Origin: Lineus longissimus
Lineage: Eukaryota; Nemertea; Pilidiophora; Heteronemertea; Lineidae
Assembly: GCF_910592395.1 (NCBI RefSeq)
Contig: NC_088308.1
Span: forward strand, 7,021,001-7,085,000
DNA length: 64,000 nucleotides
Direction: 5' to 3'
The notes below the pieces were generated by a model. The model worked only from the letters and a program-made list of their open reading frames with translations, searched no databases and was not told where the DNA came from. Made by a program: the position numbers and the translations under genes. Position 1 is the stretch's first letter, and each line of letters begins with the position of its first letter. Positions 14,001-38,829 of this stretch are shown piece by piece.

Positions 14001-17000
14001 CCCTATGATTGAGAATTACAATTGATACTTTCAAGAAAAAAATGGAAATTTTTGAGAGATATATGGATGCTTCTGCTTGTGTCTATTTTCTTACATTCCT
14101 CATTCTCCCTCTTCAGGGTTCAACAACCAGCAAGTTCTCGAAAAGTTGACGGGTCTCGTAAACAATGCTGCGCGACGGGTAGTCGACCTAATGGCAACAG
14201 TGGTGAACGGAGCATCGGGAAAGGCCAATATCTCGAGCAGCCAACACAGAGTAAGTCCAAAACTCATCCCCTCAAACTCATCTGGTTGAAATGGAAAATA
14301 ATCTTTAACTAGAAGGTACGGTGTACCCTTTGAGGATCATAGGCCTACTGATTAGTTTAATGACTAAAAGATTTTTTGTATTTTCCCCATGCACCGATCC
14401 TTACAGCGAGTCCAAGGCAAAATTATTTAGTTAATCCAAAAATATTATTGAAAATCAACTCAACTAATACAAGAATTATATAGGCATACATGTAGATCTT
14501 TAAATATTTTTCTTAGCCTTTAAAATTAATTAGGCTTCCGATTAACTAGATAATTAAGTTTTAATCAAAGTTTGTAAAGCTTGTTATAAAAACAACATTT
14601 CTTCCCTTTTTTATTTTTGATAAAGTCTGTGGCCCTTCTTTGTAATTTTCTCCAGGACTTAACTAAAATTGAATAATTGTTTGAACAGCATGATAATGTT
14701 TGCGCAATGTTAATAGGGTCCCAGTGCAGTGGCTTTACTTATTGTAATTTGGCTAACAACAAAGGGGAAATAATACTCTGCTAAGGCATTTGTCTGCCCG
14801 TCCAAGCAGGACAATGTCCCGGCTTGATACGCAGGCCTAAAAATCCTCTTGAGGGCTAATTTGGCTCATATAAACATCTATACACGACATATCTCACCCC
14901 TTAACTAGGCCTACTAGGTAGTATTTTGAATTCATTACCAGATACTTATAGGCCTCGCACACTAGGCCAATGATTGAGTCGCATTCTTTAATCACGAATG
15001 TGGATGCTTCCCGCAGGTGAGAACGAGCTTACGAAGTTGATGATCGTTTCGAGTGCTCAATTTGATACTCGCGGGTCTTACCAACAGTCCGTGGTTGCTC
15101 TTAAAGGGCCATTGAGTGTTCTTCAAGACCTATTGTACCGCAGCTTGAGATTTTGCCTGACACATCCGTAATGCCAGGAATAAATTCCTCTACACATGTT
15201 CTTTTCCCAAGCGACATCGGTTCAGACCATCATGTGTTTTGGATTACAAGCCCTCTGCTATGACAATGTACTATCCAGGATTTTCGATTCCTTTTTCAGG
15301 ACAATGAGAGACTTCTGAGTTTCTGGGAATTCCGTCATCGGTTACTCAAGAGGATGAAATTAGGATACGAACAAGCAAGTAAGTGATCAAAACACTCAGA
15401 CGTCCCATAATGTTCCTCGTGGATTATTCTTACGATCGTCTAGCGATCTCGTGATGTGGATCTACGGTACATTCTGAGAAGGCATCAAGAAGTAATCTAT
15501 TGATTGCGGCTGCTCCATGTCAATTTGTGTCATTATTAATCATGAGGCTGTCACACCAGTGAATTTTATGATACGGAAAACATGAGAAGTAGATTTCGGC
15601 GAATACAGACTTTGTCATCTGAATTAATAATGGTTTCCTTATGAAAGTTTAAAGACATTAGGAAACTTTGGGTTTGAGTAATTTTAGATGAATTTTGTGG
15701 TTTTATTGGTTTTGGCAGATTTTGGCTCAAATTACATTTAATAAATTTTGGTTGATTTTGGCTGAATTTAGATTTGCTTTTATTTATACTTTCGCATTAT
15801 GATTTTCAGCCATCCCAGACAGTCCGACCACAGTTACCTTATACGTCGCCAATAATTCATCATTACTAGTCAATTTCAAAGAACCAGCCAATCATAATGG
15901 AGCAATCATTACACGCTATAAAGGTAAGTGCCAATCATGAAGACTCTACGAAAACTTTTGAGGAACATTTAATGGCCAGCGAAATAAACAATTTAACCAG
16001 TTGGTGATTGATATTAAAATGTCACCATCAGATCAAGAGCGTTTCAAACAAGTTCTCAGCATAGTTAAGTCTCTTGGGTATTTCCTATGGTCATGGTTAT
16101 CCTGTTCCTCTTGGTCATCTTGTATTCAGCCATCTGATATCAAATCCACTCTTCTCTTCTTTCAGTTGAATGGAGCTGTTTTGAGGACTTTCACCCCCTA
16201 GCGGGAGAGACTGTGATTAATTCGGATGAGCATCGTTATCAGATTCCAAACCTTACACAGGGTAACACATACTATGTACGGGTAACAGCTGGCAATATCA
16301 AGGGCTATGGACCATTTGCAGCATCCGACCCACCATATGCCGTGCCATCAAGTTGGCGGGAAGTCGACAACATGCCACCGCGGTCTGATGGAAAATTGAA
16401 ATTGTTGGATACGCTATTCACGAATATACGAAATGCAAGACCGGCAGATGCATCTGAGATTAAAGACACCGTTGGGGAATCGCCCCTTCATCAGAGGAAG
16501 CCAAACGTCAAGAAAAGTTTCAAGAATCTCTTCACAGCACCGAAATTTCAAAAGAATCTCAAGAGGTTAGTATTTTGTAGCAGAGTCTGATTAACCAAGG
16601 ATTATACGTGTTTGTCGAAGGATTTCTGGTTGTAACTGATCATTACCCACAACTCCACATCAATGTTTTCTAAGGACGTTTCAACAAAATAACAAGCATA
16701 AGACTTGTATGATCAGATAATTGGTCTCAAAGATTGTCTTTAGCCTAGGCCTACTTTCAAGATTTTTCCTCAAGTTATGAATCTTCCTATTGTGAAAGTG
16801 GATTTAGGTAGATCCTTATGGAAATATTTATAGCCCTAGGCATTGACAATGCATTTGCTAACATATATTCATGAGGAGCATTCCCTAATGACATCTCAGG
16901 ACGATTCAGGGTTTTAGGCTAAGATCTACAAAAGAAATAGCTTACTCTAAACCTACAAACGAGATGACTAAGTTATCTTTGTTCGGTTTCTAAAAAGTAG

Positions 17001-19904
17001 ACCTTGGTGTCTCACTTCTGATAACATTTAGCTTAATCAAGAATATATTATTAAACTGTTTAGAGTAAGTATCTCATTCAAATCCAGAAGTCTTCTTTGT
17101 TATGATATAATATATCATCCTTAGACGTAGACAAAATCCTTTCGGATAATCCTTCTTCTTATTCTGTGTACAGTTTTAGCATAGAGCTTTGATGTTTATC
17201 ACTGCGGTTGGTAGCTGGTCCCAGTGTCTCCGTCTTTGTCCAATTTTGACGATTTCTTAATTCTTTTGTTACAGCCGTGGTGTTTACATCGCCAGCCTTT
17301 TATACAATGAGGACCGAGTCCTAGTCGCGGAAGACACCATCCCCATAGTAGAAGTCGATGAAAACTTCACCAGCACCAGTCTCCACACGGACTTTCATTG
17401 GATGATGAAGGTCGCGTGCACTTGGGAGGACGTGAAATCGCTTCGTCAAGACATGGACAAAAACTCCAGCTCGAGCACTGTGCATTTCCGGAGTAAACTC
17501 CTCCAAGCCGCGGCCCAGCTTCAGAATGGGCTCGGAATCCAAGACCTGGGACAGTTTCATTACCGCATGTTCAAGGATTCAGTGGGAACTATCATGTTTG
17601 TCATCGTCAATCATATTCGTGATCCAAAATCGGTTAATACGTCAAACACCAGGTGGACACCTTTGACAAAGTTACAGAAACGACTCTCCGTGCCGACGCT
17701 GACGGAAAATACAAATGCAAACGCTCTCGACATGGTCATGACTAGTTTAACCGTAAGTGTCTTGAAAACCTTCTGAATCTTTTTGTCTAACACTTTGCAA
17801 AGACATCATGCTCTGAAGACTTAAAATGGGCACAATGGGATTTTCTTGAGATAATATTTAAATATTTAATATTTAAAACATTTCTGTGGGATTACGATTC
17901 AATGCTTAATACTTCACAACTTCTGCTTCAGTAGAGGGCTATTTATGGCATAAATCTCAGGGAGTGGGAAATACTTGTGATCAAGTTTCTCAGGGGACAT
18001 CTTCACTTTGTATAATTTTAACCTCTTAAATATTCAAGTGCAAAATCCAAACATCAAAGAAAAGCACACAAACAACAGTTGGTAAATAAATCTGTTTTAA
18101 AGACCTTTAAAGGGACATAATCTTTTTGATGTGCACATAATTCCTCTAAGAAGTCTATGATATGTTAGAATTTGGTCAGTGTCCAAATCTGATTTTCTGT
18201 TATTGCTTATTCTTCCAGGAAATCATTCGTTACGACGCAAACAGCAAAAAGCCCATGTCACCTGGACTTTACCTCGGCTACCTCAAGCTGAGAAGCTCTG
18301 TCGATCTTATCCGCGTCATGGTCCCAGAGAGAATACCCAATATCGTTCCACACGTTAAGATACGCGGATGCCCTAACGTCTCAAGAGAAGAATGGGAGTG
18401 GGTGCAAAATCTCAGTGCCAACGACGTCAAAGAAGACCCATCGCCGGGACAGGTCAACTTTCAGAATCTCCTCACAAACAGTTGCAAAGATCTTCTGAAT
18501 AATTTAGGAATCTCCGAGGATGACGCAATCAGTCATCGCCTCTACGATCTAGAAGTGATCGAACTCAGTGACGATGTGTCTTTTCTCCTACTTCTGCCAC
18601 CTGTCGAACACGTATGCAGCGTCCCCGGTCATAACGATGAGCTTTCAAGCAAGGAAGGCTTCCTGACGCCGCCGGTGCAAGTCTTTGAAATGGGTAAGTT
18701 GAATCAGAACTTAGTGAAATATTGAAATCTTCTGACTCTATCTGTGAGCTAGATCTTCACAATTGAGTGACAGGTCAAAAAGCAGTGCAAAAGTGTGATG
18801 AATGCCGTAGTGAGATAACTGTCAAATGTGAAACAGAATCTCGGTCAGTTTTGTTCAAAGACTACAGATGGCAGCACTGAAGATTGTGAACTTCATTGGG
18901 ATTTAGCTCTTACTCTTTGTTAAATTACTACAATACTTTTCATAAGATTAACTTTTTGTTTCAATGAGTATAGTGGTTAACGTCAAACAAGATTTTAATG
19001 AATCATTCGATCTTTTTCAGTCCATATGTGCACGTATCAGCGAGACTTCATCAACCGTTACTCACGATTGTCATCAATATTAGAGATGGATCTACAACTC
19101 GCTCAACAAGCCCAGCGAGAGGCTTTCTCCACAGAAGAAGTCACAGCGTCAAAAGAGAGGCTAGAAATGGTGACGAAGTTTCAGGCAACTCTTGACGAGG
19201 CGTGGCGGGGGATGAGATGGACCATGGACATTATTACTTACGGCAGAGATAAAACTGTACGCGGTGGTTTACCGTTAGGCGTCCTATACGCACCACCACC
19301 ATCGCCAAACTGTTCACCAGAAATGTATCGTAAAGATATGGAACATGTGACCTCTAGCGCAAGTGACCTTGGTTACCATAGTGATCGAAACTCTGCCGAT
19401 TATAATATGGACACACAGAATAACCAAAGTCGTGATAGAAACAGTGCTTGTGATATGGACATGACGGATTTCACGGGTGATAGTACGGTAACCAGCGGTT
19501 ACTGTTCGCATAATTTAAGTGACGATGCTTCGTTAGTGAGCAATGCATCAAATACAATGCCGGGCATTTTACGCGTGTTTGCAGCCTACGAGACAGGACT
19601 CTCTAAGGGTACTAGTGTGAAGCTACATGTAACACTGCGGACGACTTCTCGGGAAGTCATCGACCTTGTTGTCCAGCAGTTAAACCGCGCAACTCGCATG
19701 CGACATCCGAGTGGACCTTTCTACACTGACGAACAATTGGAGGACTTTTGTCTGGTTGCTGTGATAGGGGCTCGAGAGCGGGTACTGAGAGACGATTATC
19801 AACCGCTGACTCTTCAGAATCCCTGGACGAAGGGTCGTTTATATGTGCGCATGAGAAGTGACCTATTGGCTGCCTTGGAACAAACACAAGTGACAACTGT
19901 GTAA
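2003..19904 (+). CDS. ANKFN1: Ankyrin repeat, fibronectin type III and Ras-association scaffold protein (ANKFN1 / wide awake orthologue)
   Basis: Fifteen coding exons join in phase with GT-AG ends: 2003-2111, 2608-2717, 4955-4986, 10692-10820, 11937-12091, 12617-12721, 13291-13369, 13803-13906, 14117-14250, 15300-15378, 15810-15923, 16166-16565, 17275-17752, 18219-18693 and 19021-19904. They give 1128 codons plus TAA. Domains in order: basic Ser/Arg-rich N-terminus; two ankyrin-type repeats at about residues 214-275 (ALFDAVEHQDLDAVKTLLE, then CTNDDGFVPLDIAIM); a fibronectin type III domain at about 346-450 (start IPDSPTTVTLYV, end YYVRVTAGNIKGYGPFA); a long conserved middle; and a Ras-association-like domain at about 1011-1120. 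This order is that of Drosophila Wide awake and vertebrate ANKFN1, cytoplasmic scaffolds linked to neuronal excitability and asymmetric division. Exon 3 is a 32-nt micro-exon. The first two exons are supported by phase and splice sites more than by homology. Confidence 0.9.
2830..3305. repeat. Diverged tandem duplication (about 200-240 bp unit) in ANKFN1 intron 2
   Basis: Two blocks share an ordered series of words: CTTTACCAG(T/C)TGAAACTGACTT, then CATTAGAAC, then AATTTCCTTCTTTCTAATGAC. The blocks cover roughly 2830-3070 and 3090-3305. Many substitutions and small indels separate them, so the duplication is old. I see no coding content in it. Confidence 0.6.
6711..6880. mobile_element. Palindromic MITE-like element, GGACACC family, copy 1
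   Basis: This element of about 170 bp carries GGACACCTCT-TATTAAGGACA words at one end and GGTGTCCGCAACGGAGAGGTTCCACTG at the other, which are imperfect inverse complements. The same words recur at 20443-20612, 20987-21144, 48213-48290 and 63873-64000. It encodes nothing. It lies inside intron 3 of the ANKFN1-like gene. Terminal palindromy and small size suggest a non-autonomous DNA element, but I cannot see clear target-site duplications. Confidence 0.6.
10088..10094 (+). promoter_or_regulatory. TATA box of a candidate internal ANKFN1 promoter
   Basis: TATAAAA lies about 30 bp before a pyrimidine-rich stretch (about 10118-10128) that could hold a start site, and 84 bp before the ATG of the alternative first exon. 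A second TATAAAAG occurs at about 10045. The spacing suits a focused promoter for the shorter isoform. No transcript evidence can be seen from sequence. Confidence 0.45.
10172..10263 (+). CDS. ANKFN1: Alternative first coding exon of the ANKFN1-like gene
   Basis: An ATG-initiated open stretch (MSAKRIYLRRGSLNTQQ at the start) runs 92 nt to an AG|GTCAGC donor. It ends in the same phase (two bases, AG, of an Arg codon) as the micro-exon at 4955-4986. It therefore splices in frame to the exon at 10692, giving a protein of 1075 residues with a different basic N-terminus. A TATA box lies 84 bp upstream of the ATG. Family knowledge does not tell me which N-terminus is ancestral. The GTCAGC donor is weaker than the neighbouring donors, so this is a well-supported candidate rather than a certainty. 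Confidence 0.6.
11640..11880. repeat. Minisatellite with 46-bp unit in ANKFN1 intron 4
   Basis: About five copies of a unit containing TTTCTTTGGCTCAAGACC followed by ATTGTAGAAAGACTGCTCC run head to tail. The first copies match at a 46-bp period, and later copies vary in length by a few bases. The array ends about 55 bp before the exon at 11937. Frames stay open through it in places, but period and context say repeat, not gene. Confidence 0.75.
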
Positions 19905-20442
19905 TGAGAGAATGTAACATTAAGGTGTTGAGGAATAACAAACATCAATGGACTGGGGACATATTACCACCTTCCTTTCGACCTCTCTAAAGCATTCTGT
20001 CATTGATTTTGAGGGTCTGTTACTTTATGCAAAGTAAAAAACAAGTTAAATCAAGCAATATTCAAAACTGCTACTGCTACAAAACTGGTAAAAATAGGAG
20101 CTTAATTTGTTTCTAAACTTTTCCGAAGGGGATTGTCATGATTGGTATAACCCTCCTAGATGAAGAAGATGATTCTCCAGTCCATTTGTATTTGATGCCA
20201 GTGAGATCAATGTCAGATACTAGAACTAGGCTCTCTGTTATAGGAAATGTCTCTCTTCAGCAACTCCTGCTGAGCTGAGCCAAAGACCATGTGCAAAATG
20301 ATATGCTATGGATGTGATAGTGTACAATGGCTGTTGCTCATCTTAGGTGGGCTTAGCTAATCCCTTGTCACCCCCATGACACAGAATGCTTTCTCAAATT
20401 TGAAATGGTCTACATAAAGTGTGTAGTCAAACTCTTCAAATT

Positions 20443-20612
20443 ACAGTAGAACCTGTCTATTGATGACACCCTTTGGACTGACAAATGCTGTCCTTAATTG
20501 AGAGGTGTTCTGATTGCAGAGGTCAAATTCAATGGAAATTACCAAATGCGATGTCCCTAATAGAGAGGCTGTCCTTGGTTGGGAGGTGTCCGCTAAGTGA
20601 AGCCACACTGTA
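20443..20612. mobile_element. Palindromic MITE-like element, GGACACC family, copy 2
   Basis: The left end reads ACAGTAGAACCTGTCTATTG and the right end has GGAGGTGTCCGCTAAG then CCACACTGT. This is the inverted-end pattern of copy 1 with more mutations. It lies about 540 bp after the ANKFN1 stop codon, so it may form part of that 3' UTR. Confidence 0.55.
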
Positions 20613-20986
20613 TCAGCATGTTTTGTTAGTAAGGTCCGCTCTATTCATTTGAGGTGATCAAAGTCTACTGATGGCGTCTTATGGGGATGACAATCGATAT
20701 AAATGGCTTCAATGTGCAAGACAATCTAGGAATCATATACCCAGTGATATACAATATGTGCATGAACACGTGGAACAGACAGTTGTACGCGTTCATCCGT
20801 CGTTTGTTAAGTTTGAATATGACAATTATTCACATGGAACGGATATAGGAAACCAAATTGAAGGGTCTCGTTCCAAAACTTGCTATGATCCGTTTTGAAA
20901 TTTTGAAAAATGCAAAGAATGAAATGAAAATGAAAATGAAAATTTAAAGTGCTAGCATGGGGTTTGTCGTGAGAAAATAAGCACAA

Positions 20987-21144
20987 TAGACGCTCTCCAT
21001 TATAAGGGACACTATTGGAGCTGTAAGAAATGCTGTCTTAGATAGACATTTATAAAAACTGAGAACAGTTGAATAGATGTGACCGAAACCAGTGTCCTTA
21101 TTAGAGAGGTGGCAGAGGTGTCCACTTGAGGAGGTTCCACTTTG
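20987..21144. mobile_element. Palindromic MITE-like element, GGACACC family, copy 3
   Basis: It begins with GACGCTCTCCATTATAAGGGACAC and ends with GAGGTGTCCACTTGAGGAGGTTCCACTTTG. It contains the family word AGTGTCCTTATTAGAGAGGT. It is more diverged than copy 1. Confidence 0.5.
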
Positions 21145-21859
21145 TCTTAAACTTGACCAGAATGTAGAAATATTATGCAATCAAAAACCTTTAAAAAATG
21201 GTGTTTTCACGTTTTGGAGCGAAACTCTTCGAGACCTGTGCCAATCTGCATTTTTATCGATAACAACACAATGTGTTTTGTATCATCAACTATGATCTGT
21301 GTAAAGTCACATTATCTATTTATTAAAAAAAGCAATGTAAATGTCCAAATTATGTTTTGTTTCATTATTTTCGTGGTCTTATGGTACAGAATTTGCTTTC
21401 AAAGATCACAACGACTTGTCTTTCATGATCAGCCAATAGCCAGGCAAAAAGAACAGCTCCGAAAGACGACCAAATTTATTTTCTGATCTGGAGTGACAAG
21501 TGAACAAGAAAAGAAGGGTAGAGATCATGGTTATTTCGGCGAGGTTGCCCCCTTCCTGCTTAATATTGCCCTGTCCAAGATGACTATCCCCATACAAGTC
21601 GAAAAGATGCCCAGAATGTTTGCAACTGAGATTGAACCTGAGACCCACACGCATTAAAATATGGTCTATGATTCTTCTAGACATGATTAGGCCTTTCCAC
21701 AACTATTACTGTCATCATTTGGAGAGCCTGCATCCTCGAATACCAAGATCAGTCCTATGCTCCTTCCCTCACTGACATATGCGTGGCCTGAAAGGCCCTG
21801 AAGTTGCTGAACCAGGCCAAAGACAGCACATGGTGAGTGGCAACATATTTTCTCGCCAA

Positions 21860-22500
21860 TGCTTGGTGGTTGTGACATTGTCTCAGTTCAGTGAGGCTGG
21901 TTGTGTTGAGCTCAGCTTGGTTGTGATTTATTTTTATCATTAGGAAGACAGTAAGGCACTATAGTGGTGGTTGTGACATTGTCTCAGTTCAGTGAGGCTG
22001 GTTGTGTTGAGCTCAGCTTGGTTGCGATTTATTCTCATCATTAGGGAAGACAGTAAGGCACTATAGTGGTGGTTGTGACATTGTCTCAGTTCAGTGAGGC
22101 TGGTTGTGTTGAGCTCAGCTTGGTTGCGATTTATTCTCATCATTAGGGAAGACAGTAAGGCACTATAGTGGTGGTTGTGACATCGTCTCAGTTCAGTGAG
22201 GCTGGTTGTGTTGAGCTCAGCTTGGTTGAGATTTATTTTCATCATTAGGGAAGACAGTAAGGCACTATAGTGGTGGTTGTGACATTGTCCTAGTTTAGTG
22301 AGGCTGGTTGTGTTGAGCTCAGCTTGGTTGAGATTTATTCTCATCATTAGGGAAGACAGTAAGGCACTATAATGGTGGTTGTGACATTTGTCTCAGTTCA
22401 GTAAGGCTGGTTGTGTTGAGATCTGGTTGCGTGTGACTAATTCTCATCATCAGAGAAGACAGTAAGGCACTATGGTGGTTGTGACTTATTCTCATCATCA
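21860..22500. repeat. 102-bp tandem array with GGTTGTGACATTGTCTC core
   Basis: The word GGTTGTGAC starts at about 21868, 21969, 22071, 22173, 22275, 22377 and 22477, so the period is 101-102 bp over about seven copies. Each unit also holds a half-similar word, GGTTGTGTTGAGCTC. Because 102 is a multiple of three, the minus strand stays open for 135 codons with a 34-residue repeat, which I read as a by-product of the period. Copies 2-6 are very similar; the last is degraded. Confidence 0.9.
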
Positions 22501-23024
22501 GGCAAGTCAGTAAGCTACTATAGCGAATGGCCTCAGATACCCTTGGTGACAGTATGACATTGGTCTTCTCCATGCAAACTTTAAGTTATTGTGTACCACT
22601 GAGTCACGAGCTTATCATGGTTGGTCAGTGCTTAGAGCTTACTGAAAACCCCCAAAAAGGCTTAAGAGGTTCTGAAAAACCTCAAATGGATTTGCCATTT
22701 CCCTGAAAATCTGTTGGCTGCCCCCAGCTGATACGTATGTATAAAATGTAGGAATTTAATGACACTGGAGATACTACCGATCACTCATTAATTTCAACTT
22801 ATCATTGAACCGAATATAAAGGGCTAGTCTTTATCAATTCTTGCTAATATCAACTATGGATTAATTATGAATATATTCTTTACTTGCTTTACTTGATATC
22901 GATATATAAATTGTTATAGATGAGATTAGTCTGTCTGGAAAAAGACTAAATTAAAAGTACGCCATGGATTTATTTCTGCATGAGATGACCCCTCAATCAA
23001 CATGTCAATCATTCTCGAGTTCTC

Positions 23025-23032
23025 TGACGTCA
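23025..23032. promoter_or_regulatory. Consensus CRE (TGACGTCA) upstream of the phospho-lyase first exon
   Basis: A perfect palindromic TGACGTCA lies 88 bp before the ATG at 23120. This is the full CREB/ATF/bZIP consensus, and its distance is typical of a core promoter element. In vertebrates the related enzyme responds to hormonal and nutritional state, which would suit CREB control. That link is inference. An 8-bp palindrome can also occur by chance. Confidence 0.4.
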
Positions 23033-23119
23033 TTGTCCTCTGTCGTCTGATCGTTGAAGAATCATTTCACACTGATTTATTATAGCACTCTAGCTCTCAT
23101 CAACCTGAAGATATGCAAT

Positions 23120-36744
<13,625 letters not shown>

Positions 36745-36953
36745 GATGGCTGGACACTTTGACATTCTGGAAAGTGTTCTTGACTGTGTTCGTGCGCTTT
36801 CCAAGTAAGAGAAAGTCATGAAAGTGAATTGAATTTTGGAGTATGAGCCTCCGAAATCCAATTGAATGGAGACTGATGACTTTAATACTTGTGAACTGAA
36901 TAATCTAGAAAGCTTTTGATCTAATAACTCTCTGAGGGATTAGATCAAAAGGG

Positions 36954-37460
36954 ATGGAGGAGTATGGTATTGTATCTGTTTTCCTCTCTGAGGGATTGGA
37001 TCAAAGGGGATGGAGGAGTATGGTATTGTATCTGTTTTTCCTCTCTGAGGGATTGGATCGAAGGGGATGGGGGAGTATGGTATTGTATCTGTTTTTCCTC
37101 TATGAGGGATTAGATCGAATGGGATGGGGGAGTATGGTATTGTATCTGTTTTTCCTCTATGAGGGATTGGATCGAAGGGGATGGGGGAGTATGGTATTGT
37201 ATCTGTTTTTCCTCTATGAGGGATTAGATCGAAGGGGATGGGCGAGTATGGTATTGTATCTGTTTTTCCTCTATGAGGGATTAGATCGAAGGGGATGGGG
37301 GAGTATGGTATTGTATTTGTTTTTCCTCTATGAGGGATTAGATCGAAGGGGATGGGCGAGTATGGTATTGTATCTGTTTTTCCTCTATGAGGGATTAGAT
37401 CGAAGGGGATGGGGGAGTTTGGTATTGTATTTGTTTTTTCCTCTATGAGGGATTATATAG
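36954..37460. repeat. 57-bp minisatellite just after the phospho-lyase stop codon
   Basis: About eight copies of a unit reading GAGTATGGTATTGTATCTG, then TTTTTCCTCTATGAGGGATT, then a GATCGAAGGGGATGGG-type joint follow one another. The period is 57 bp, which keeps a plus-strand frame open for 164 codons with a 19-residue hydrophobic repeat (VLYLFFLYEGLDRRGWGSM). The array starts 210 bp after the TAA at 36742-36744, so it probably sits in the 3' UTR or flank. I do not call the frame a gene. Confidence 0.9.
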
Positions 37461-38139
37461 TGTAGGAAGGGGATCAGCAATTGGGTGAGAGTGGGTTAAT
37501 CTATATTGATCTGCTTTTTTAATGTTCCTCTTTGTATACATTTAAAATATCATTCCTTAACTTCCATTACTTAGCTCATAACTTAACTTAAATAAGCAAT
37601 AATCAATGCAATCTGGCTTACTACAGGGTGGCCCAGAATTATTTTCCTATGGACAATAGAATTCTTTTGTGTATCCATTGTGTGAGGCATTGTCTTTCTG
37701 GCTTGCAAGTCATATCTTGCAGTGGTAATAATATCATGGTGTGTTTCATTCAGACTGTATGCTTGACAAAGTACTCTACCATGATTTGGCTATGATTTCA
37801 ATGTGGGCTCTCCACTGTATGAAAATGGAAATTCAAATTTCGGGTCCCTTCCTAGAAAAACGTCTCTTTTTGAGTAGATATGTTTTAAACGAAGACTTGA
37901 AAAAGCACAGAATATATTAGAGATACTATAGAGTTTGTTAAATGTACTTTCACTCCTATCACTACTTAGGAGTATGTATCCATTTCAGTGGTTTTCCCAT
38001 TACATTGTTACCAATGAAAAAAAGTCAAACCTTTCAATTAAAGTGCCATAACATTTATAAGTGGTCTTCATTTCAAACTTTATACATACACAGATCTTGG
38101 AAAATGAGACCTTAGTTCCAAATAACATTTGAAACATGC

Positions 38140-38390
38140 CTGTCTTTTACGACATGCTGGTTGTGACACACTGTTTTCATGAAGACAGTGCAAAATACAG
38201 GAAACATGACTGTTTTCAATTGCACTGGTTGTGACATTGTCTTCGTTAAGCCACTGCAAAACGCAAAACAAGACTGTCTTCAATGACATGCTGGTTGTGA
38301 CACTGTCTTTGTAAAGACCTTGCGAGTGTTGTACTACAGAACTCGGAAAGAACCACAATTGCCTGATAAGACAGTGTCACAACCTCCCAA
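38140..38390. repeat. Short tandem array sharing the GGTTGTGAC core
   Basis: CTGGTTGTGACACACTGTTT (about 38157), CTGGTTGTGACATTGTCTTC (about 38224) and CTGGTTGTGACACTGTCTTT (about 38289) recur at a 65-67 bp spacing. AGACAGTGTCACAACC in the opposite orientation follows at about 38370. Sequence between the cores also repeats loosely (AAGACAGTGCAAAATAC and similar). Confidence 0.75.
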
Positions 38391-38829
38391 TGTCTGTCTA
38401 AAAGTACTTCCTCAAAGTACTACCTTGGGCAACATCAGGACCCTTCTCCTGGGAGATTTTATTTCACTGCCCTCTTGAAGACATCTGTAAGGACAGTATT
38501 CTCCTGACAATAGACACCCGTGGGCTTGTGATGGCAGGTGAGAGGGGCGAGGGACAGAGACAGCACCCTGAGTCGTCTGTTACCAATGTTAATGCCCTGA
38601 CAGTCCTCCACTGGAATAGGAGGACCATAACCACTGTTGGACAGCTGGTTGGTTCCACTGGTGGTTCACCGACTCTGCCCCTTACTAGCCTCCAGTGGGC
38701 CAACCATTCTTGATGTCTGGAGAAGGTACTGGGCTGTATCCCATACCTACCCTCACTTGTCAAACACGTTCTGTTGTCAACACAGAGAGAGGCGACCGGC
38801 ACAACCATACCAAATCGGACATGGCACCT

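Larger units (their letters stand above)
19905..23119. other. ANKFN1 to phospho-lyase intergenic region
   Basis: This stretch holds the ANKFN1 3' flank or 3' UTR, two MITE-like copies (20443-20612 and 20987-21144), a 102-bp tandem array (21860-22500) and the putative phospho-lyase promoter with a CRE-type site. An ATG-started frame of 75 codons at 20671-20898 lies between the two MITE copies. I do not recognise its product and treat it as unproven. No clear AATAAA signal follows the ANKFN1 stop closely. Confidence 0.5.

Noticed and set aside
21940-22347. Minus-strand frame of 135 codons with a 34-residue repeat
   Set aside because: The repeat period (102 bp) is a multiple of three, so one stop-free unit stays open. 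There is no start context or known family.
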